From Galbibacter mesophilus (GTDB taxonomy: Bacteria > Bacteroidota > Bacteroidia > Flavobacteriales > Flavobacteriaceae), in the NCBI RefSeq assembly GCF_023721415.1, contig NZ_JAMQVC010000002.1, forward strand, positions 372,001-436,000: a stretch of 64,000 nucleotides of DNA, written 5' to 3'. The position numbers were made by a program, and so were the translations under genes. Within the stretch, counting starts at the first letter, position 1. The number at the start of each line of letters is the position of its first letter. The notes beneath the pieces were generated by a model. That model was not told the origin of the DNA and searched no databases. It saw only the letters and a list, made by a program, of their open reading frames with translations. Of this stretch, positions 8,623 through 18,671 are shown piece after piece.

Positions 8623-9117
8623 ATGAATGCTTATGCGAAAGCTATAGCAGTTGCCCTGCTGTTCTATAGTTTTTCTTTTCTAAGTAGTTGTTCTGCTGAC
8701 AAAACTCAGGATGAAGTATATGTGGGAGCACCACAAATTTATCACGAGGTAGAGGATGAAATTCTGCTACTCATCAATCAACACCGTATTTCTAAAAATT
8801 TAGTTCCTTTAAAGAAACTTGAACTGGCTAAAGAGCAGGCCTCAAATCATTGTTCCCATATGTTGGAGGCAAATGAAGTTTGTCATCATTTTTTTGGTGA
8901 ACGTGAACGTGAATTAAAAAATAATGATGCCATTGCAGTCGGAGAGAATGTTGCTTTCGGTTTTCATACCGCCGAGGGAGTGGTTAATGCTTGGTTAAAA
9001 AGCAATTCGCACAGAAGAAACATTGAAGGTGATTTTACAGCTTCAGGGATTTCAGCAATAAAGGACGCAGAAGGTAACTTTTATTACACCCATATTTTCG
9101 TAAAAGAAGAAAATTAG
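8623..9117 (+). CDS. CAP/SCP-domain lipoprotein
   Basis: A 164-residue exported lipoprotein: the N-terminal stretch AVALLFYSFSFLSSC ends in a lipobox with Cys at about residue 23. The mature part is a CAP (SCP/PR-1) domain with the bacterial pattern EILLLINQHRISKNLVPL, ASNHCSHMLEANEVCHH, IAVGENVAFG, and NAWLKSNSHRRNI. The two His and Glu positions of the CAP cavity are retained. The family function in bacteria is not settled. It ends 17 bases from the convergent OmpA gene. Confidence 0.88.
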   Translation: MNAYAKAIAVALLFYSFSFLSSCSADKTQDEVYVGAPQIYHEVEDEILLLINQHRISKNLVPLKKLELAKEQASNHCSHMLEANEVCHHFFGERERELKNNDAIAVGENVAFGFHTAEGVVNAWLKSNSHRRNIEGDFTASGISAIKDAEGNFYYTHIFVKEEN

Positions 9118-9134
9118 GATTCATACATAGGGTA

Positions 9135-11036
9135 TTATTTCATTTTAAGTATTTTAAACTCGGTACGTCTGTTTTCTTGGTGTTCCGGCTCTTCACATTT
9201 AACGCCGTCTGAACAGCCATTGGTTAGCCTCCGCTCTCCATACCCTTCGTGTGCAATTACCCGCGTAGCATTTAAGCCCTGACTTACCAAGTAATCATAA
9301 GTGGCATTGGCTCGGTCTATTGAGAGTCTGTCGTTGTACGAAAGTGATCCACGGGAATCGGTGTGAGATTCAATTTCCATTACCATATCAGGATATTCTT
9401 CCGTTAGCAAACGCACTATTTTATCCAATTCCTTTGCTGCATCTGGACGGATATTGTATTTATCAAAATCGAAAAAAATAGTGTTGAGGTCGGCTAAAAC
9501 ACTAAGATCATCCACTGGAGACAGTTCCAAATTAACCACTAGTTCTTTAAGTTTTTTACCGATGTTTTTACTGCTGAATACTTTAGATTTATCCATATAT
9601 TTTTCGCGACTTCCCTTTATAGAGTAATCCTTTTCTCTTTCAATAAAAGTTTCGTAGTAGCCGTTGTTATTTGTTGATAAAGTGATAATTTCCTGATGAT
9701 TTTCGTCAAAGAGTTCAATTCTGGCGTTGGCAATGGGCTTGCTATTTATAGAATCGGTAACCACTCCTTTTAAAAGTAACGGTAAAACAGTTTCAAAAGC
9801 ATAAATATCGTCGTTCGTTGCAGCATTATTTCTATTTGAGGCTATGTAGCCGGAAAGTCCATCAGTATTCATAAAAAAGGAAAAATCGTCTTTTTTACTG
9901 TTAATCGGAGCTCCCATATTTACAATGGACGATATTTTATTTTCTTCGGAAGTTATAGTAGCGTAAATATCCAATAATCCTAAACCTTCGTGACCATCTG
10001 ATGAAAAGAAGAGGGTGCTCTCGGAATTAACAAAAGGAAATAACTCTTCCCCAGCGGTGTTGATAATCGGTCCTAAATTTTCAGGCTTTCCGTAAGTCCC
10101 ATTATTATTAATGGTTACTTTATAAATATCTGTTTTACCGTATCCTTCCGGCATATCAGAGGCAAAATAAAGTGTTTTTCCATCTGGGCTTAAAGCAGGA
10201 TGAGAAGTGGAATATGATTTATTGTTGAATGGTAACGGTACTATATTTTCCCATTTTCCACCAACATTCGTTGCTTTGTATATCTGTAGGTGGTTGATAC
10301 CTTTTTTATCCTTTTCATTTTGTTTATTTAAATAATTATTGCGAGAGAAATACAACGCTTTACCATCTTCTGAAATTGAAATAGGTCCTTCATGAAACTT
10401 CGTGTTGATTGCTCCCGAAAGTGGCTCGATTGCTGGAATGGAATCACTTAAATTAAAAGTGTATAAATCTAAAAAAGGTTGTTCGTTCCAGCTGTAAATA
10501 CGTTGTTCGGGACCGGATTCTTTTTTGGCACTCACAAAATAGACCCTATCACCAAACTGATACGCACCGAAGTCACTGTTTTTTGTATTGAAATTCACAT
10601 CTTTTAGTTCGTATGTTGGTTTGTTTTCCAGTGCATCTGGATTTTCGTCAATATGCTTTACTAATTTTTTTTTGCCACCTTCTTCTTTAAATTTTTCCAA
10701 CCATTTTTCAGCTTCATTATAATCTCCTAGAGAACGCAATACAATGGCATAATTGTAATAATAAGCATTGGGAATATCGGGTTGTTGAACTACTTTTTTA
10801 AAGTGCGGAGCAGCTTTTTCTGGATTCCGAAGCATAAAGTAGCAATCGGCTAACTTTCTATGCACATAATCGGTATTGAAGTTATGGGTTAATACTTCCT
10901 CGTAATTTTTTGAAGCTTTTATAAATGCAAACTTATTGAATTGTGCATCCGCCTTTTTCTGCTGAGCGTACTGGGAATTCAGTAAAAAAGGGATGAATAA
11001 AAAGAGAAGCGTCCTATATTTGAAAATCATATTCAT
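9135..11036 (-). CDS. OmpA-family protein with TPR and PD40 repeats (T9SS/gliding cassette)
   Basis: A 633-residue outer-membrane-associated protein. In order: signal peptide, TPR-like helices (about 25-115), PD40/WD40-like propeller strands (ALYFSRNN, TLYFASDMPEGYGKTDIYK, TLFFSSDGHEGLGLLDIY), a carboxypeptidase-regulatory-like beta sandwich (about 420-500), and a C-terminal OmpA peptidoglycan-binding domain (IFFDFDKYNIRPDAAKELDKI, SHTDSRGS). The layout is like PorE of the T9SS or the OmpA partners of SprF-type proteins. It is the third gene of the cassette with the PorP/SprF gene 11 bases upstream and the CHU_C giant before that, so I infer it anchors the surface protein assembly to peptidoglycan. 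Confidence 0.93.
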   Translation of the reverse strand: MNMIFKYRTLLFLFIPFLLNSQYAQQKKADAQFNKFAFIKASKNYEEVLTHNFNTDYVHRKLADCYFMLRNPEKAAPHFKKVVQQPDIPNAYYYNYAIVLRSLGDYNEAEKWLEKFKEEGGKKKLVKHIDENPDALENKPTYELKDVNFNTKNSDFGAYQFGDRVYFVSAKKESGPEQRIYSWNEQPFLDLYTFNLSDSIPAIEPLSGAINTKFHEGPISISEDGKALYFSRNNYLNKQNEKDKKGINHLQIYKATNVGGKWENIVPLPFNNKSYSTSHPALSPDGKTLYFASDMPEGYGKTDIYKVTINNNGTYGKPENLGPIINTAGEELFPFVNSESTLFFSSDGHEGLGLLDIYATITSEENKISSIVNMGAPINSKKDDFSFFMNTDGLSGYIASNRNNAATNDDIYAFETVLPLLLKGVVTDSINSKPIANARIELFDENHQEIITLSTNNNGYYETFIEREKDYSIKGSREKYMDKSKVFSSKNIGKKLKELVVNLELSPVDDLSVLADLNTIFFDFDKYNIRPDAAKELDKIVRLLTEEYPDMVMEIESHTDSRGSLSYNDRLSIDRANATYDYLVSQGLNATRVIAHEGYGERRLTNGCSDGVKCEEPEHQENRRTEFKILKMK

Positions 11037-11047
11037 TTGAAACTAGA

Positions 11048-11965
11048 TTAAAAATAGCGGGGGGATTTGTATTTTGAGTTTTTAAATTTTAATTCAAACA
11101 TCAGCAAAACTTCATGTGTTCCAGAAGTGTACGGTCGAATATCGGAAATAGGTTGTTCGTAGGTATATCCAATTCGCCATTGCGGGGTAATTTGAAAATC
11201 AATTAATACCGCTGCGGCATCATCCAATCGGTAGGCAAGTCCGAGCCACATTTTTTCGTAAAACAAGAAGTTACCGGTAAAATCATAGGCAAGAGGACTC
11301 CCGCTTGTAGCTTTTATCAAAAATGAAGGTTTAAATTTTATATTTTCAGTTAGCGGAAGTACGTAACCAGCGGTTAAATAATAACCAACCCTTTCCGAAG
11401 CTTCAAATTCTTCCTGTTTGTTATAATCGGTAGTGAAAATTCTCGGGGAAGATGCCCCAACATACCACCTTTCCGAATGCCAATAAATGCCCAGACCCAT
11501 ATTTGGGGTCCAATGATTGGAGATATCATTAAAAAAGGGATCATTTATAACGGTAGGGTCACCAAGAAATTCATCATCCAAACGGTACTGTGTGAACCCA
11601 GCTTTTAATCCGAAAGCTAATTGGGAATTAACTCCCGTTCGAATTGTATATGAAAAATCACCGTACAAATACGAAAAGCGCTCGAAGCCCAATTGATCGT
11701 TTATAAACGATAATCCCAGTCCTATTTTATCATTCCGAAGAGGAGAATTTATGGATACTGTAGTGGTTTTTGGTCCGCCATTAAAACCATTCCACTGACT
11801 TCTGTGAAGCGCTACAACACTTAAAGCCTCCCTACTTCCGGCATAGGCGGGATTAATGGAAATGGTGTTGTACATGTACTGCGTAAATTGCGGTAATTGC
11901 TGTGAAAATGCATGAAAGACACAAAATACAAATGCAAAAAGGGTCGTTTTTTTACTGTAATTCAT
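11048..11965 (-). CDS. PorP/SprF family type IX secretion membrane protein
   Basis: A 305-residue outer-membrane beta-barrel protein: signal peptide ending near AFSQQLPQ, then the family signature FTQYMYNTISINPAYAGSR, LHRSQWNGFNGGPKT, and a series of amphipathic strands ending with an aromatic residue (YKSPRYF). Members such as SprF in Flavobacterium johnsoniae are needed to export or attach one cognate type B surface protein. Here the likely client is the adjacent upstream CHU_C protein, with 9 bases between them. Confidence 0.95.
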   Translation of the reverse strand: MNYSKKTTLFAFVFCVFHAFSQQLPQFTQYMYNTISINPAYAGSREALSVVALHRSQWNGFNGGPKTTTVSINSPLRNDKIGLGLSFINDQLGFERFSYLYGDFSYTIRTGVNSQLAFGLKAGFTQYRLDDEFLGDPTVINDPFFNDISNHWTPNMGLGIYWHSERWYVGASSPRIFTTDYNKQEEFEASERVGYYLTAGYVLPLTENIKFKPSFLIKATSGSPLAYDFTGNFLFYEKMWLGLAYRLDDAAAVLIDFQITPQWRIGYTYEQPISDIRPYTSGTHEVLLMFELKFKNSKYKSPRYF

Positions 11966-11974
11966 AAAAACTGT

Positions 11975-14900
11975 TTATTTGGAGCTGGTTCCGGCGTAGA
12001 TATAACCTCGAATAGGGTCAAAGCCACTGTCTACAAGTGTTAGTGCGTAAAAGTATGTTCCTGTTGGAATTTGATTAGAACTTCCAATTCCGGTGTTACT
12101 AAATCCATTCCAATTATTTTTATAATCGTTGGAGCGATATACAATGGTGCCCCATCTATTAAACACTTCCAACTCCATTCTAAAGCCGCATTCATCCAAT
12201 CCACTTACGGTAAAATACTCATTGAAAGCATCTCCGTTAGGCGTAATGGTTTTTGAAATAACGATGTTTTCAATAGAGTTGCACGGTAAAACCACACACT
12301 CATCATGTACTTCGATATTTAGGGAAATGGCAAATCTATTCGGTTCGTTTGGTGTGTATAGAATTTCATATTTCCCTATTTCTGCGGAAGTCGGATTGAA
12401 GTTTCCATTATTTAAGTTGACATTCCCAAGAATGACTTCCCAGATTCCTTCGGAAGAATATAGTTCCGGAATTAATGTTTGTAAATTAATAGCGGCATCT
12501 TCCACGCAAACCCGAAGCGGAGCGATTGATGGAGGTGGAGCAGGACTTGGCATTGCCTGAACAAAAATGGTTTGTATAAAGATGGATTCATTACCGCAAT
12601 CGTCAGTTACCGTCCATGCTCTTGTAATTTCATAATCGATATTGTCTGATATAAAGTTGGAAATTTCCTCGAACTGTACTCCCAAATTTTCGTCACAATT
12701 ATCCTCGAAAAGAAGCTGTGGAACTTCAGGAACCTCTCCATCAAAAATGGTGATTTGCTCGTCAAGATCAGTAATTAGGCTAGGCGACTCCATGTCTTGA
12801 ATTGAGATAGTTTGTACATGTGATGCTTGATTACCAAAACAGTCTTCAGCAGTCCATTTTCGAGTAATCAGTATTTTACAGTTATCATCAGTTCTTTCTT
12901 CCGTGAATGTTACAGGAATAGCACTATTGCAGCCGTCTGTTGCGGTGAGCGAAATTGCTTCTGGAACTTCTCCACAGCTTGCCGTAATATCCTGCGGCAA
13001 TGTTTCCACAAATTCTGGTGCTTGGTTGTCTTCAATAGTAATGGTCTGCGTGTGTGAAACGGAATTATCGCTACAATCGGTGGCGGTCCATGTTCTTATT
13101 ACGGAAGTAATTCCGCATTCATTCTGATTGGTTTTTTCTTCAAAAACTACCTGGATATTTTCTTGGCAATTATCGATAGCGGTAATAGTTTCGGCTTGCG
13201 GTATTTCCGAACAAGCTATGGTAATATTCTGCGGTAACGGTTCCACAAATTCGGGTGCTTGGTTGTCTTCAATAATGATTGTCTGCGTGTGTGAAACGGA
13301 ATTACTGCTACAATCGGTGGCGGTCCATGTTCTTGTTACGGAAGTAATTCCACACTCATTTTGATTGGCTTGCTCTTCAAAAACTACTTCAATATTTTCT
13401 TGGCAATTATCAATTGCAGTAATGGTTTCCGCTTGCGGTATTTCTGAACAAGCTATTGTAATATCCTGCGGCAAAGTTTCTACAAATTCGGGTGCTTGGT
13501 TGTCTTCAATAGTAATGGTTTGTGTATGGGAAATGGAATTATCGCTGCAATCGGTGGCGGTCCATGTTCTTATTACGGAAGCAATTCCGCATTCATTCTG
13601 ATTGGTTTTTTCTTCAAAAACTACTTGAATATTTTCTTGGCAATTGTCGATAGCGGTAATGGATTCGGCCTGCGGTATTTCTGAACAAGCTATTGTAATA
13701 TCCTGCGGCAAAGTTTCTACAAATTCGGGTGCTTGGTTGTCTTCAATAGTAATGGTTTGTGTATGGGAAATGGAATTATCACTGCAATCGGTGGCGGTCC
13801 ATGTTCTTGTTACGGAAGTAATTCCGCATTCATTTTGATTGGTTTTTTCTTCAAAAACTACCTGGATATTTTCTTGGCAATTATCGATAGCGGTAATAGT
13901 TTCCGCTTGCGGTATTTCCGAACAAGCTATTGTAATATTCTGTGGTAAAGCTTCTACAAACTCGGGTGCTTGGTTGTCTTCAATAGTAATGGTTTGTGTA
14001 TGGGAAATGGAATTATCACTGCAATCGGTGGCGGTCCATGTTCTTGTTACGGAAGTAATTCCGCATTCATTTTGATTGGTTTTCTCTTCAAAAACTACCT
14101 GGATATTTTCTTGGCAATTATCGATAGCGGTAATAGTTTCCGCTTGCGGTATTTCCGAACAAGCTATTGTAATATTCTGTGGTAAAGCTTCTACAAACTC
14201 GGGCGCTTGGTTGTCTTCAATGGTGATTGTCTGCGTATGGGAAACGGAATTATCGCTACAATCAACGGCCTTCCAATTCCTGATAATGGATGTTTTACCA
14301 CATTCATTTTGTACCACACTTTCTTCGAAACAAACCTGAACATTGTCATCGCAACTGTCCACGCCACTTAAAAGCGGAGCATCGGGAACTTTCCCACAGC
14401 TCACCATAATATCTTGAGGCAGCGCTTCTACAAACTCGGGTGCTTGGGTATCTTCAATAGTGATTGTCTGCGTATGGGAAACGGAATTATCGCTGCAATC
14501 AACGGCCTTCCAATTCCTGATAATGGATGTTTTACCGCATTCATTTTGTACCACACTTTCTTCGAAACAAACCTGAACATTGTCATCGCAACTGTCCACG
14601 CCACTTAAAAGCGGAGCATCGGGAACTTCCCCACAGCTTACAGTAATATCCTGTGGTAAAGCTTCCACAAACTCTGGTGCTTGGGTGTCTTCAATGGTAA
14701 AGGTGGCTTTTGTTTTAATTTTATCGCATCCGTTGGAAGCCTTAAAGGTTACCTCAATAAATTTTGTGTTTCCGCAAATGGTTTCCCAAACACACTCATT
14801 AAAATTATTGCTCCATGTAATTTCATCACAGCCGCTGGATACTTCAGCATAACCATTATTGTCCAACCAATTTTGAAATTCCTCATCGGAGTTATCGTTA

Positions 14901-15793
14901 CATTCAGTAGCTTTTTTTTGCGCTTTTACATTAAAAGCCAATGGTTCAACTTCCGGAACGTTGAAAGTTGCAGAACAAGTTCGAACTTCCCCACAATCGT
15001 CTGTAGCTTTGTAATTTACCGAGACACTTCCGCCACAGGCATCGGGAGGCGTATTGTTATTAAACTCTTCGTTTACAGGACCGTTGCCTCCCTGATAATT
15101 AAATTTGCTTAGCCAATCAGTAAAAAGTGTATTTATTTCCTCTTGCGTTAAGCATTCTTCAACGGTCAAGGAAGAAGGGTGTTGAATTGAAAAATAAGCG
15201 CCATGGGATATTTTAACTTCTTCCTCGAAAACACATTTTCTATTATCTTTTACAAATACGTTATAAGTTCCTTCGGGAAGTTGGCTGAAAGTGGCGCTAT
15301 TCTGAAAAGTAGCACCGCCGTCTATTGAAAACTTATAAGGCGCATCGCCTCCTGAAGCATTAACGGTAATGGTTCCTTCGGAAGCTCCAAAACAACGATT
15401 GTCGGTTTTTTCAACTGAAACTTCAAAATTGTCGTATTTGCACACCGCATAGGTTTTTTTGAAAACCCGAGTTCCATTATCGTAAATTTTGAGAGTATAA
15501 TTTCCAGCACTTAATCCAAATTGATTTTTCGCGCTTGGGTCTAAACCACTGCCATTGTTGGTCGTCCATTCGAAGCGAAGCGGACCCGTATAATCGGTTA
15601 CAGTTAATTCAATAGCGCCATCGTTGCTCGACTGCCCGTTTAGCACGCAACTAATGTGAGTAATATCTGCCTTTACCTTGCAGAAAAGAGCAGTGTTTTC
15701 TGCAATTCTATCTTCGTCTACTACAAAAGTAGTCGCGTAGTTTAAAAAGGGAAAACAATATAAAAGAATGTAAAAAAGATTTAGTAATTTCAT
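11975..15793 (-). CDS. Giant repeat surface protein with CHU_C / T9SS type B sorting domain
   Basis: A 1272-residue secreted protein. It starts with a signal peptide (MKLLNLFYILLYCFPFLNYA), then SprB-like repeats (about 50-200; GASEGTITVNASGGDAPYKFSIDGG), Cys-rich HYR-like domains, and a tandem array of eight 79-residue HYR-like repeats (about 368-1000) each opening with QAPEFVE and carrying four or five Cys. The end is the gliding-motility-associated type B sorting domain (ITPNGDAFNEYF, NRWGTIVYRS, TGTYFYAL, GYIYAG). Upstream ATG 15826 is rejected because a -7-like TATCTTG lies at 15824-15830 and the signal peptide begins at 15793. It is likely an adhesin exported by the T9SS with the PorP/SprF partner. 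Confidence 0.94.
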   Translation of the reverse strand: MKLLNLFYILLYCFPFLNYATTFVVDEDRIAENTALFCKVKADITHISCVLNGQSSNDGAIELTVTDYTGPLRFEWTTNNGSGLDPSAKNQFGLSAGNYTLKIYDNGTRVFKKTYAVCKYDNFEVSVEKTDNRCFGASEGTITVNASGGDAPYKFSIDGGATFQNSATFSQLPEGTYNVFVKDNRKCVFEEEVKISHGAYFSIQHPSSLTVEECLTQEEINTLFTDWLSKFNYQGGNGPVNEEFNNNTPPDACGGSVSVNYKATDDCGEVRTCSATFNVPEVEPLAFNVKAQKKATECNDNSDEEFQNWLDNNGYAEVSSGCDEITWSNNFNECVWETICGNTKFIEVTFKASNGCDKIKTKATFTIEDTQAPEFVEALPQDITVSCGEVPDAPLLSGVDSCDDNVQVCFEESVVQNECGKTSIIRNWKAVDCSDNSVSHTQTITIEDTQAPEFVEALPQDIMVSCGKVPDAPLLSGVDSCDDNVQVCFEESVVQNECGKTSIIRNWKAVDCSDNSVSHTQTITIEDNQAPEFVEALPQNITIACSEIPQAETITAIDNCQENIQVVFEEKTNQNECGITSVTRTWTATDCSDNSISHTQTITIEDNQAPEFVEALPQNITIACSEIPQAETITAIDNCQENIQVVFEEKTNQNECGITSVTRTWTATDCSDNSISHTQTITIEDNQAPEFVETLPQDITIACSEIPQAESITAIDNCQENIQVVFEEKTNQNECGIASVIRTWTATDCSDNSISHTQTITIEDNQAPEFVETLPQDITIACSEIPQAETITAIDNCQENIEVVFEEQANQNECGITSVTRTWTATDCSSNSVSHTQTIIIEDNQAPEFVEPLPQNITIACSEIPQAETITAIDNCQENIQVVFEEKTNQNECGITSVIRTWTATDCSDNSVSHTQTITIEDNQAPEFVETLPQDITASCGEVPEAISLTATDGCNSAIPVTFTEERTDDNCKILITRKWTAEDCFGNQASHVQTISIQDMESPSLITDLDEQITIFDGEVPEVPQLLFEDNCDENLGVQFEEISNFISDNIDYEITRAWTVTDDCGNESIFIQTIFVQAMPSPAPPPSIAPLRVCVEDAAINLQTLIPELYSSEGIWEVILGNVNLNNGNFNPTSAEIGKYEILYTPNEPNRFAISLNIEVHDECVVLPCNSIENIVISKTITPNGDAFNEYFTVSGLDECGFRMELEVFNRWGTIVYRSNDYKNNWNGFSNTGIGSSNQIPTGTYFYALTLVDSGFDPIRGYIYAGTSSK
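12798..14694 (-). repeat. Eight tandem 237-bp units coding HYR-like repeats
   Basis: Units of 237 bp (79 codons) repeat head to tail inside the CHU_C gene. Units 1-2 form one subtype (SGVDSCDDNVQVCFEE), units 3-7 another (AIDNCQENIQVVFEE), and unit 8 is divergent. Units 3 and 4 are identical in protein and nearly so in DNA, which indicates recent duplication or gene conversion. Confidence 0.9.
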
Positions 15794-16063
15794 TCTGCTA
15801 ACGGTTAATCGTAAGCAGTTAAGCAAGATAAATTTGGGGTAATTTATCCCGATAGTCTTCAGTAGAAATTAAAAAAAACGAGTAGTTCTGTAAGTGATAT
15901 TTTGGGTTGATTTCTTACACCTAAATTCTAAAGAAATCTAATCTTGTAGAAAAAAACATGTTAAAATGTCCTTAAAATCGTTGAGATGAAAATTCATTTT
16001 TCTGAAGCGGATAAGAGGTAATAAATTAACGTTGAATAACATAGCGTAAAAATTTTGTAGCAT

Positions 16064-16549
16064 ATGAAGAGTTTAACATTAATGCGACACGGAAAGTCGT
16101 CTTGGGATTTTGAAGTGAGGGATAAAGACAGGCCTTTGCAAGAACGTGGCGTGAATGATGCCATTTTGGTGGCGCAAACAGTTAAAGTAAATCTTACAAC
16201 TCCGGATATTATTTTTTCGAGTCCGGCCGCTCGTGCTTTGCATACCTGCATGATTTTTGTTCGAGAAAGTAAATTGGACTTATCTAAGGTGAAAATTACA
16301 GAAGAATTATATGATTTTGATGGTGATTCGGTAATTACATTCCTTAAAAGTTTAGATGAACGCTATAAAAATGTTATGATTTTTGGTCATAATCATGCTT
16401 TCACGTCAATTTCTAATATCTTTGGTAACAAATCCATTGATAATCTCCCTACAGCAGGACTTGTAACCCTACATTTTGATGTAGAAAAATGGAGTGATAT
16501 CAAACAAGGAACAACAGAAAAAATCATTTTTCCAAAGCAACTTAAATAA
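16064..16549 (+). CDS. SixA-type histidine phosphatase
   Basis: A 161-residue phosphoglycerate-mutase-like phosphatase. The catalytic RHG motif is in LMRHGKSSWDF at the N-terminus, followed by DRPLQERGVNDA, the second Arg/His region SSPAARALHT and the late catalytic His in IFGHNHAFT. SixA in E. coli dephosphorylates phosphohistidine. Here the gene is followed with no gap by ppk and ppx, so I infer a role in polyphosphate or phosphohistidine turnover. Confidence 0.9.
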   Translation: MKSLTLMRHGKSSWDFEVRDKDRPLQERGVNDAILVAQTVKVNLTTPDIIFSSPAARALHTCMIFVRESKLDLSKVKITEELYDFDGDSVITFLKSLDERYKNVMIFGHNHAFTSISNIFGNKSIDNLPTAGLVTLHFDVEKWSDIKQGTTEKIIFPKQLK

Positions 16550-18655
16550 ATGAACGAAGTTAAAAATCAGTATATAAACAGAGAAATTAGTTGGCTACAC
16601 TTTAATGCCAGAGTACTACAGGAAGCAGCAGATAAATCAGTTCCATTAATTGAAAGACTTCGTTTTTTAGGAATTTTCTCCAATAACTTAGATGAATTTT
16701 TTAAAGTGCGCTACGCCACTGTTAAGCGTATTGCATTATCCGGAAAAACTGGAAAGAGCGTTTTAGGGGGTACCCGCGCTAAAGATTTGATGGAGGATAT
16801 TACCCAAATTGTAATTAACCATCAAACCGAAAGTCTAAAAATTCTTCGGGATATCGAAAAGGAATTGGAAGGACAAAATATCTTTAGGGTAAAAGAAGAT
16901 GAAGTCACGCCTGTTCATAGTGAATTTATAAAAAACTACTTTTTTGAAATAGTGAGTCCTGCTTTGGTGACTATTATGCTAAGTGACTTAGATGAACTTC
17001 CTAATTTAAAGGATAGTGCGGGTTATTTGGCGGTTAAAATGGTAATGAAAGAACAAAAACCTAACGAAGGGGTGAAAGGTATTTTTGTGCCTAAATCCAA
17101 ACAGGTTCGTTATGCTTTGTTGGAAATTCCTAAGACTATAGAACGCTTTGTGGTTTTACCAAGTCAAGGGGATAAGCAGTACATTATCATTCTAGATGAC
17201 CTTATACGATATTGTATGGGGAGTATCTTTAATATTTTCGACTATGAGTCGCTTTCCGCGCACATGATAAAGATTACAAGAGATGCTGAGTTGGATATCG
17301 ATAGCGACTTGAGTAAAAGCTTTATGGAAAAAATCTCCTCGAGTGTTAAAGGTAGACGTATAAGTGAACCTGTACGATTTGTGTACGATAAAGAGATAGA
17401 TAAGGACACCTTGAAGTTCTTAAAGGATAAAATGGGCATAGATAACACCGATAGTGTTATTCCTGGCGGTAGATATCATAACCGACGAGATTATATGGGC
17501 TTTCCAAGCCTCGGTCGTGCCGATTTAATGTATAAAAAGTTTCCGCCGCTTCCGGTAAAAGGACTTACCAACGACGGAAGTTTGTTTGAAGCCATTGCGC
17601 AGAAAGATTACTTGCAGTACGCGCCTTATCACACATTTTCTAATGTGATTAAATTCTTACGTGAAGCTGCAATCGATCCAAAAGTAAAATCTATTAAAAT
17701 CACGGTTTATCGATTGGCAAGTAATTCGCAAGTGGCTAGTTCGCTTATCAATGCGGTAAAAAATGGTAAAGAAGTTACTGTACAAATAGAATTGCAAGCT
17801 AGGTTTGATGAGGAGGCAAATATAGAATATGCTGAACAGCTACAATCAGAAGGGGTAAAGCTTATTTTTGGAGTACAGGGACTGAAAGTACACAGTAAAA
17901 TATGTCTAATTGAACGTGTAGAAAACGAAAAAATTAAAAGATACGGATTTATAAGCACTGGAAACTTCAATGAATCTACTGCTAAAATTTATACTGATTA
18001 CACTTTATTCACGGCGCATCAACCTATTTTAAAAGAACTGAATAAAGTTTTCGATTTCTTCGAAACGAATTACAAAATAAACAAGTACAAACACCTTATA
18101 GTTTCTCCACATTACACAAAAAAGGTTTTTACAAAGCTTATCAATCAAGAAATTACTAATGCAAAAGCTGGAAAAGAAGCGTACATAAAGATTAAAATGA
18201 ACAGCTTTACCAGTTATAAAATGGTGGACAAGCTTTATGAGGCAAGCAACCACGGCGTTAAAATACAATTAATAGTTCGTGGCACCTGCTGTTTAATACC
18301 TGGTGTGCCAGGAATGAGTGAAAATATAGAAGCTATAAGTGTGGTAGATAGATTTTTAGAGCATCCACGACTTTTCATATTTGCCAATGGAGGCGATCCT
18401 AAATGTTATATTTCTTCTGCTGATTGGATGACAAGAAACCTTGATTTTAGGGTAGAAGTAGGTTGCCCTATTTATGATGAAGACATAAAGAAGGAAATAA
18501 TAGAAACTTTTGAAATTTGCTGGAAAGATAATGTGAAAGCAAGGGTGTTTTCTGAAAGACAGGACAATGCATATCGAAAAGAAAAAGGAGCCAAATTTAG
18601 GTCACAATTTGAAACGTATGAATACTATTTAAAAAAGCAAATTGTAAAAGAATAA
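16550..18655 (+). CDS. ppk1: Polyphosphate kinase 1
   Basis: PPK1 reversibly polymerises the terminal phosphate of ATP into polyphosphate. The 701 residues match the family. The N-terminal domain opens with INREISWLHFNARVLQEA, then FSNNLDEFFKVR. The two catalytic histidine regions of the PLD-like C-terminal domains are present (GLKVHSKICLIE and RFLEHPRLFIF), with SSADWMTRNLDFRVEV after them. The ATG follows the sixA-like stop codon directly; ppx follows after 16 bases. Confidence 0.97.
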   Translation: MNEVKNQYINREISWLHFNARVLQEAADKSVPLIERLRFLGIFSNNLDEFFKVRYATVKRIALSGKTGKSVLGGTRAKDLMEDITQIVINHQTESLKILRDIEKELEGQNIFRVKEDEVTPVHSEFIKNYFFEIVSPALVTIMLSDLDELPNLKDSAGYLAVKMVMKEQKPNEGVKGIFVPKSKQVRYALLEIPKTIERFVVLPSQGDKQYIIILDDLIRYCMGSIFNIFDYESLSAHMIKITRDAELDIDSDLSKSFMEKISSSVKGRRISEPVRFVYDKEIDKDTLKFLKDKMGIDNTDSVIPGGRYHNRRDYMGFPSLGRADLMYKKFPPLPVKGLTNDGSLFEAIAQKDYLQYAPYHTFSNVIKFLREAAIDPKVKSIKITVYRLASNSQVASSLINAVKNGKEVTVQIELQARFDEEANIEYAEQLQSEGVKLIFGVQGLKVHSKICLIERVENEKIKRYGFISTGNFNESTAKIYTDYTLFTAHQPILKELNKVFDFFETNYKINKYKHLIVSPHYTKKVFTKLINQEITNAKAGKEAYIKIKMNSFTSYKMVDKLYEASNHGVKIQLIVRGTCCLIPGVPGMSENIEAISVVDRFLEHPRLFIFANGGDPKCYISSADWMTRNLDFRVEVGCPIYDEDIKKEIIETFEICWKDNVKARVFSERQDNAYRKEKGAKFRSQFETYEYYLKKQIVKE

Positions 18656-18671
18656 AATTCCATAGAGGTAC

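Noticed and set aside
12903-14339. A ladder of 64-87 residue plus-strand frames repeated every 237 bases
   Set aside because: They are antisense shadows of the tandem repeats in the CHU_C surface protein gene.
15827-16063. Possible gene or RNA between the CHU_C protein and sixA-like genes
   Set aside because: No frame or clear structure beyond promoter sequence was found in the 237 bases.
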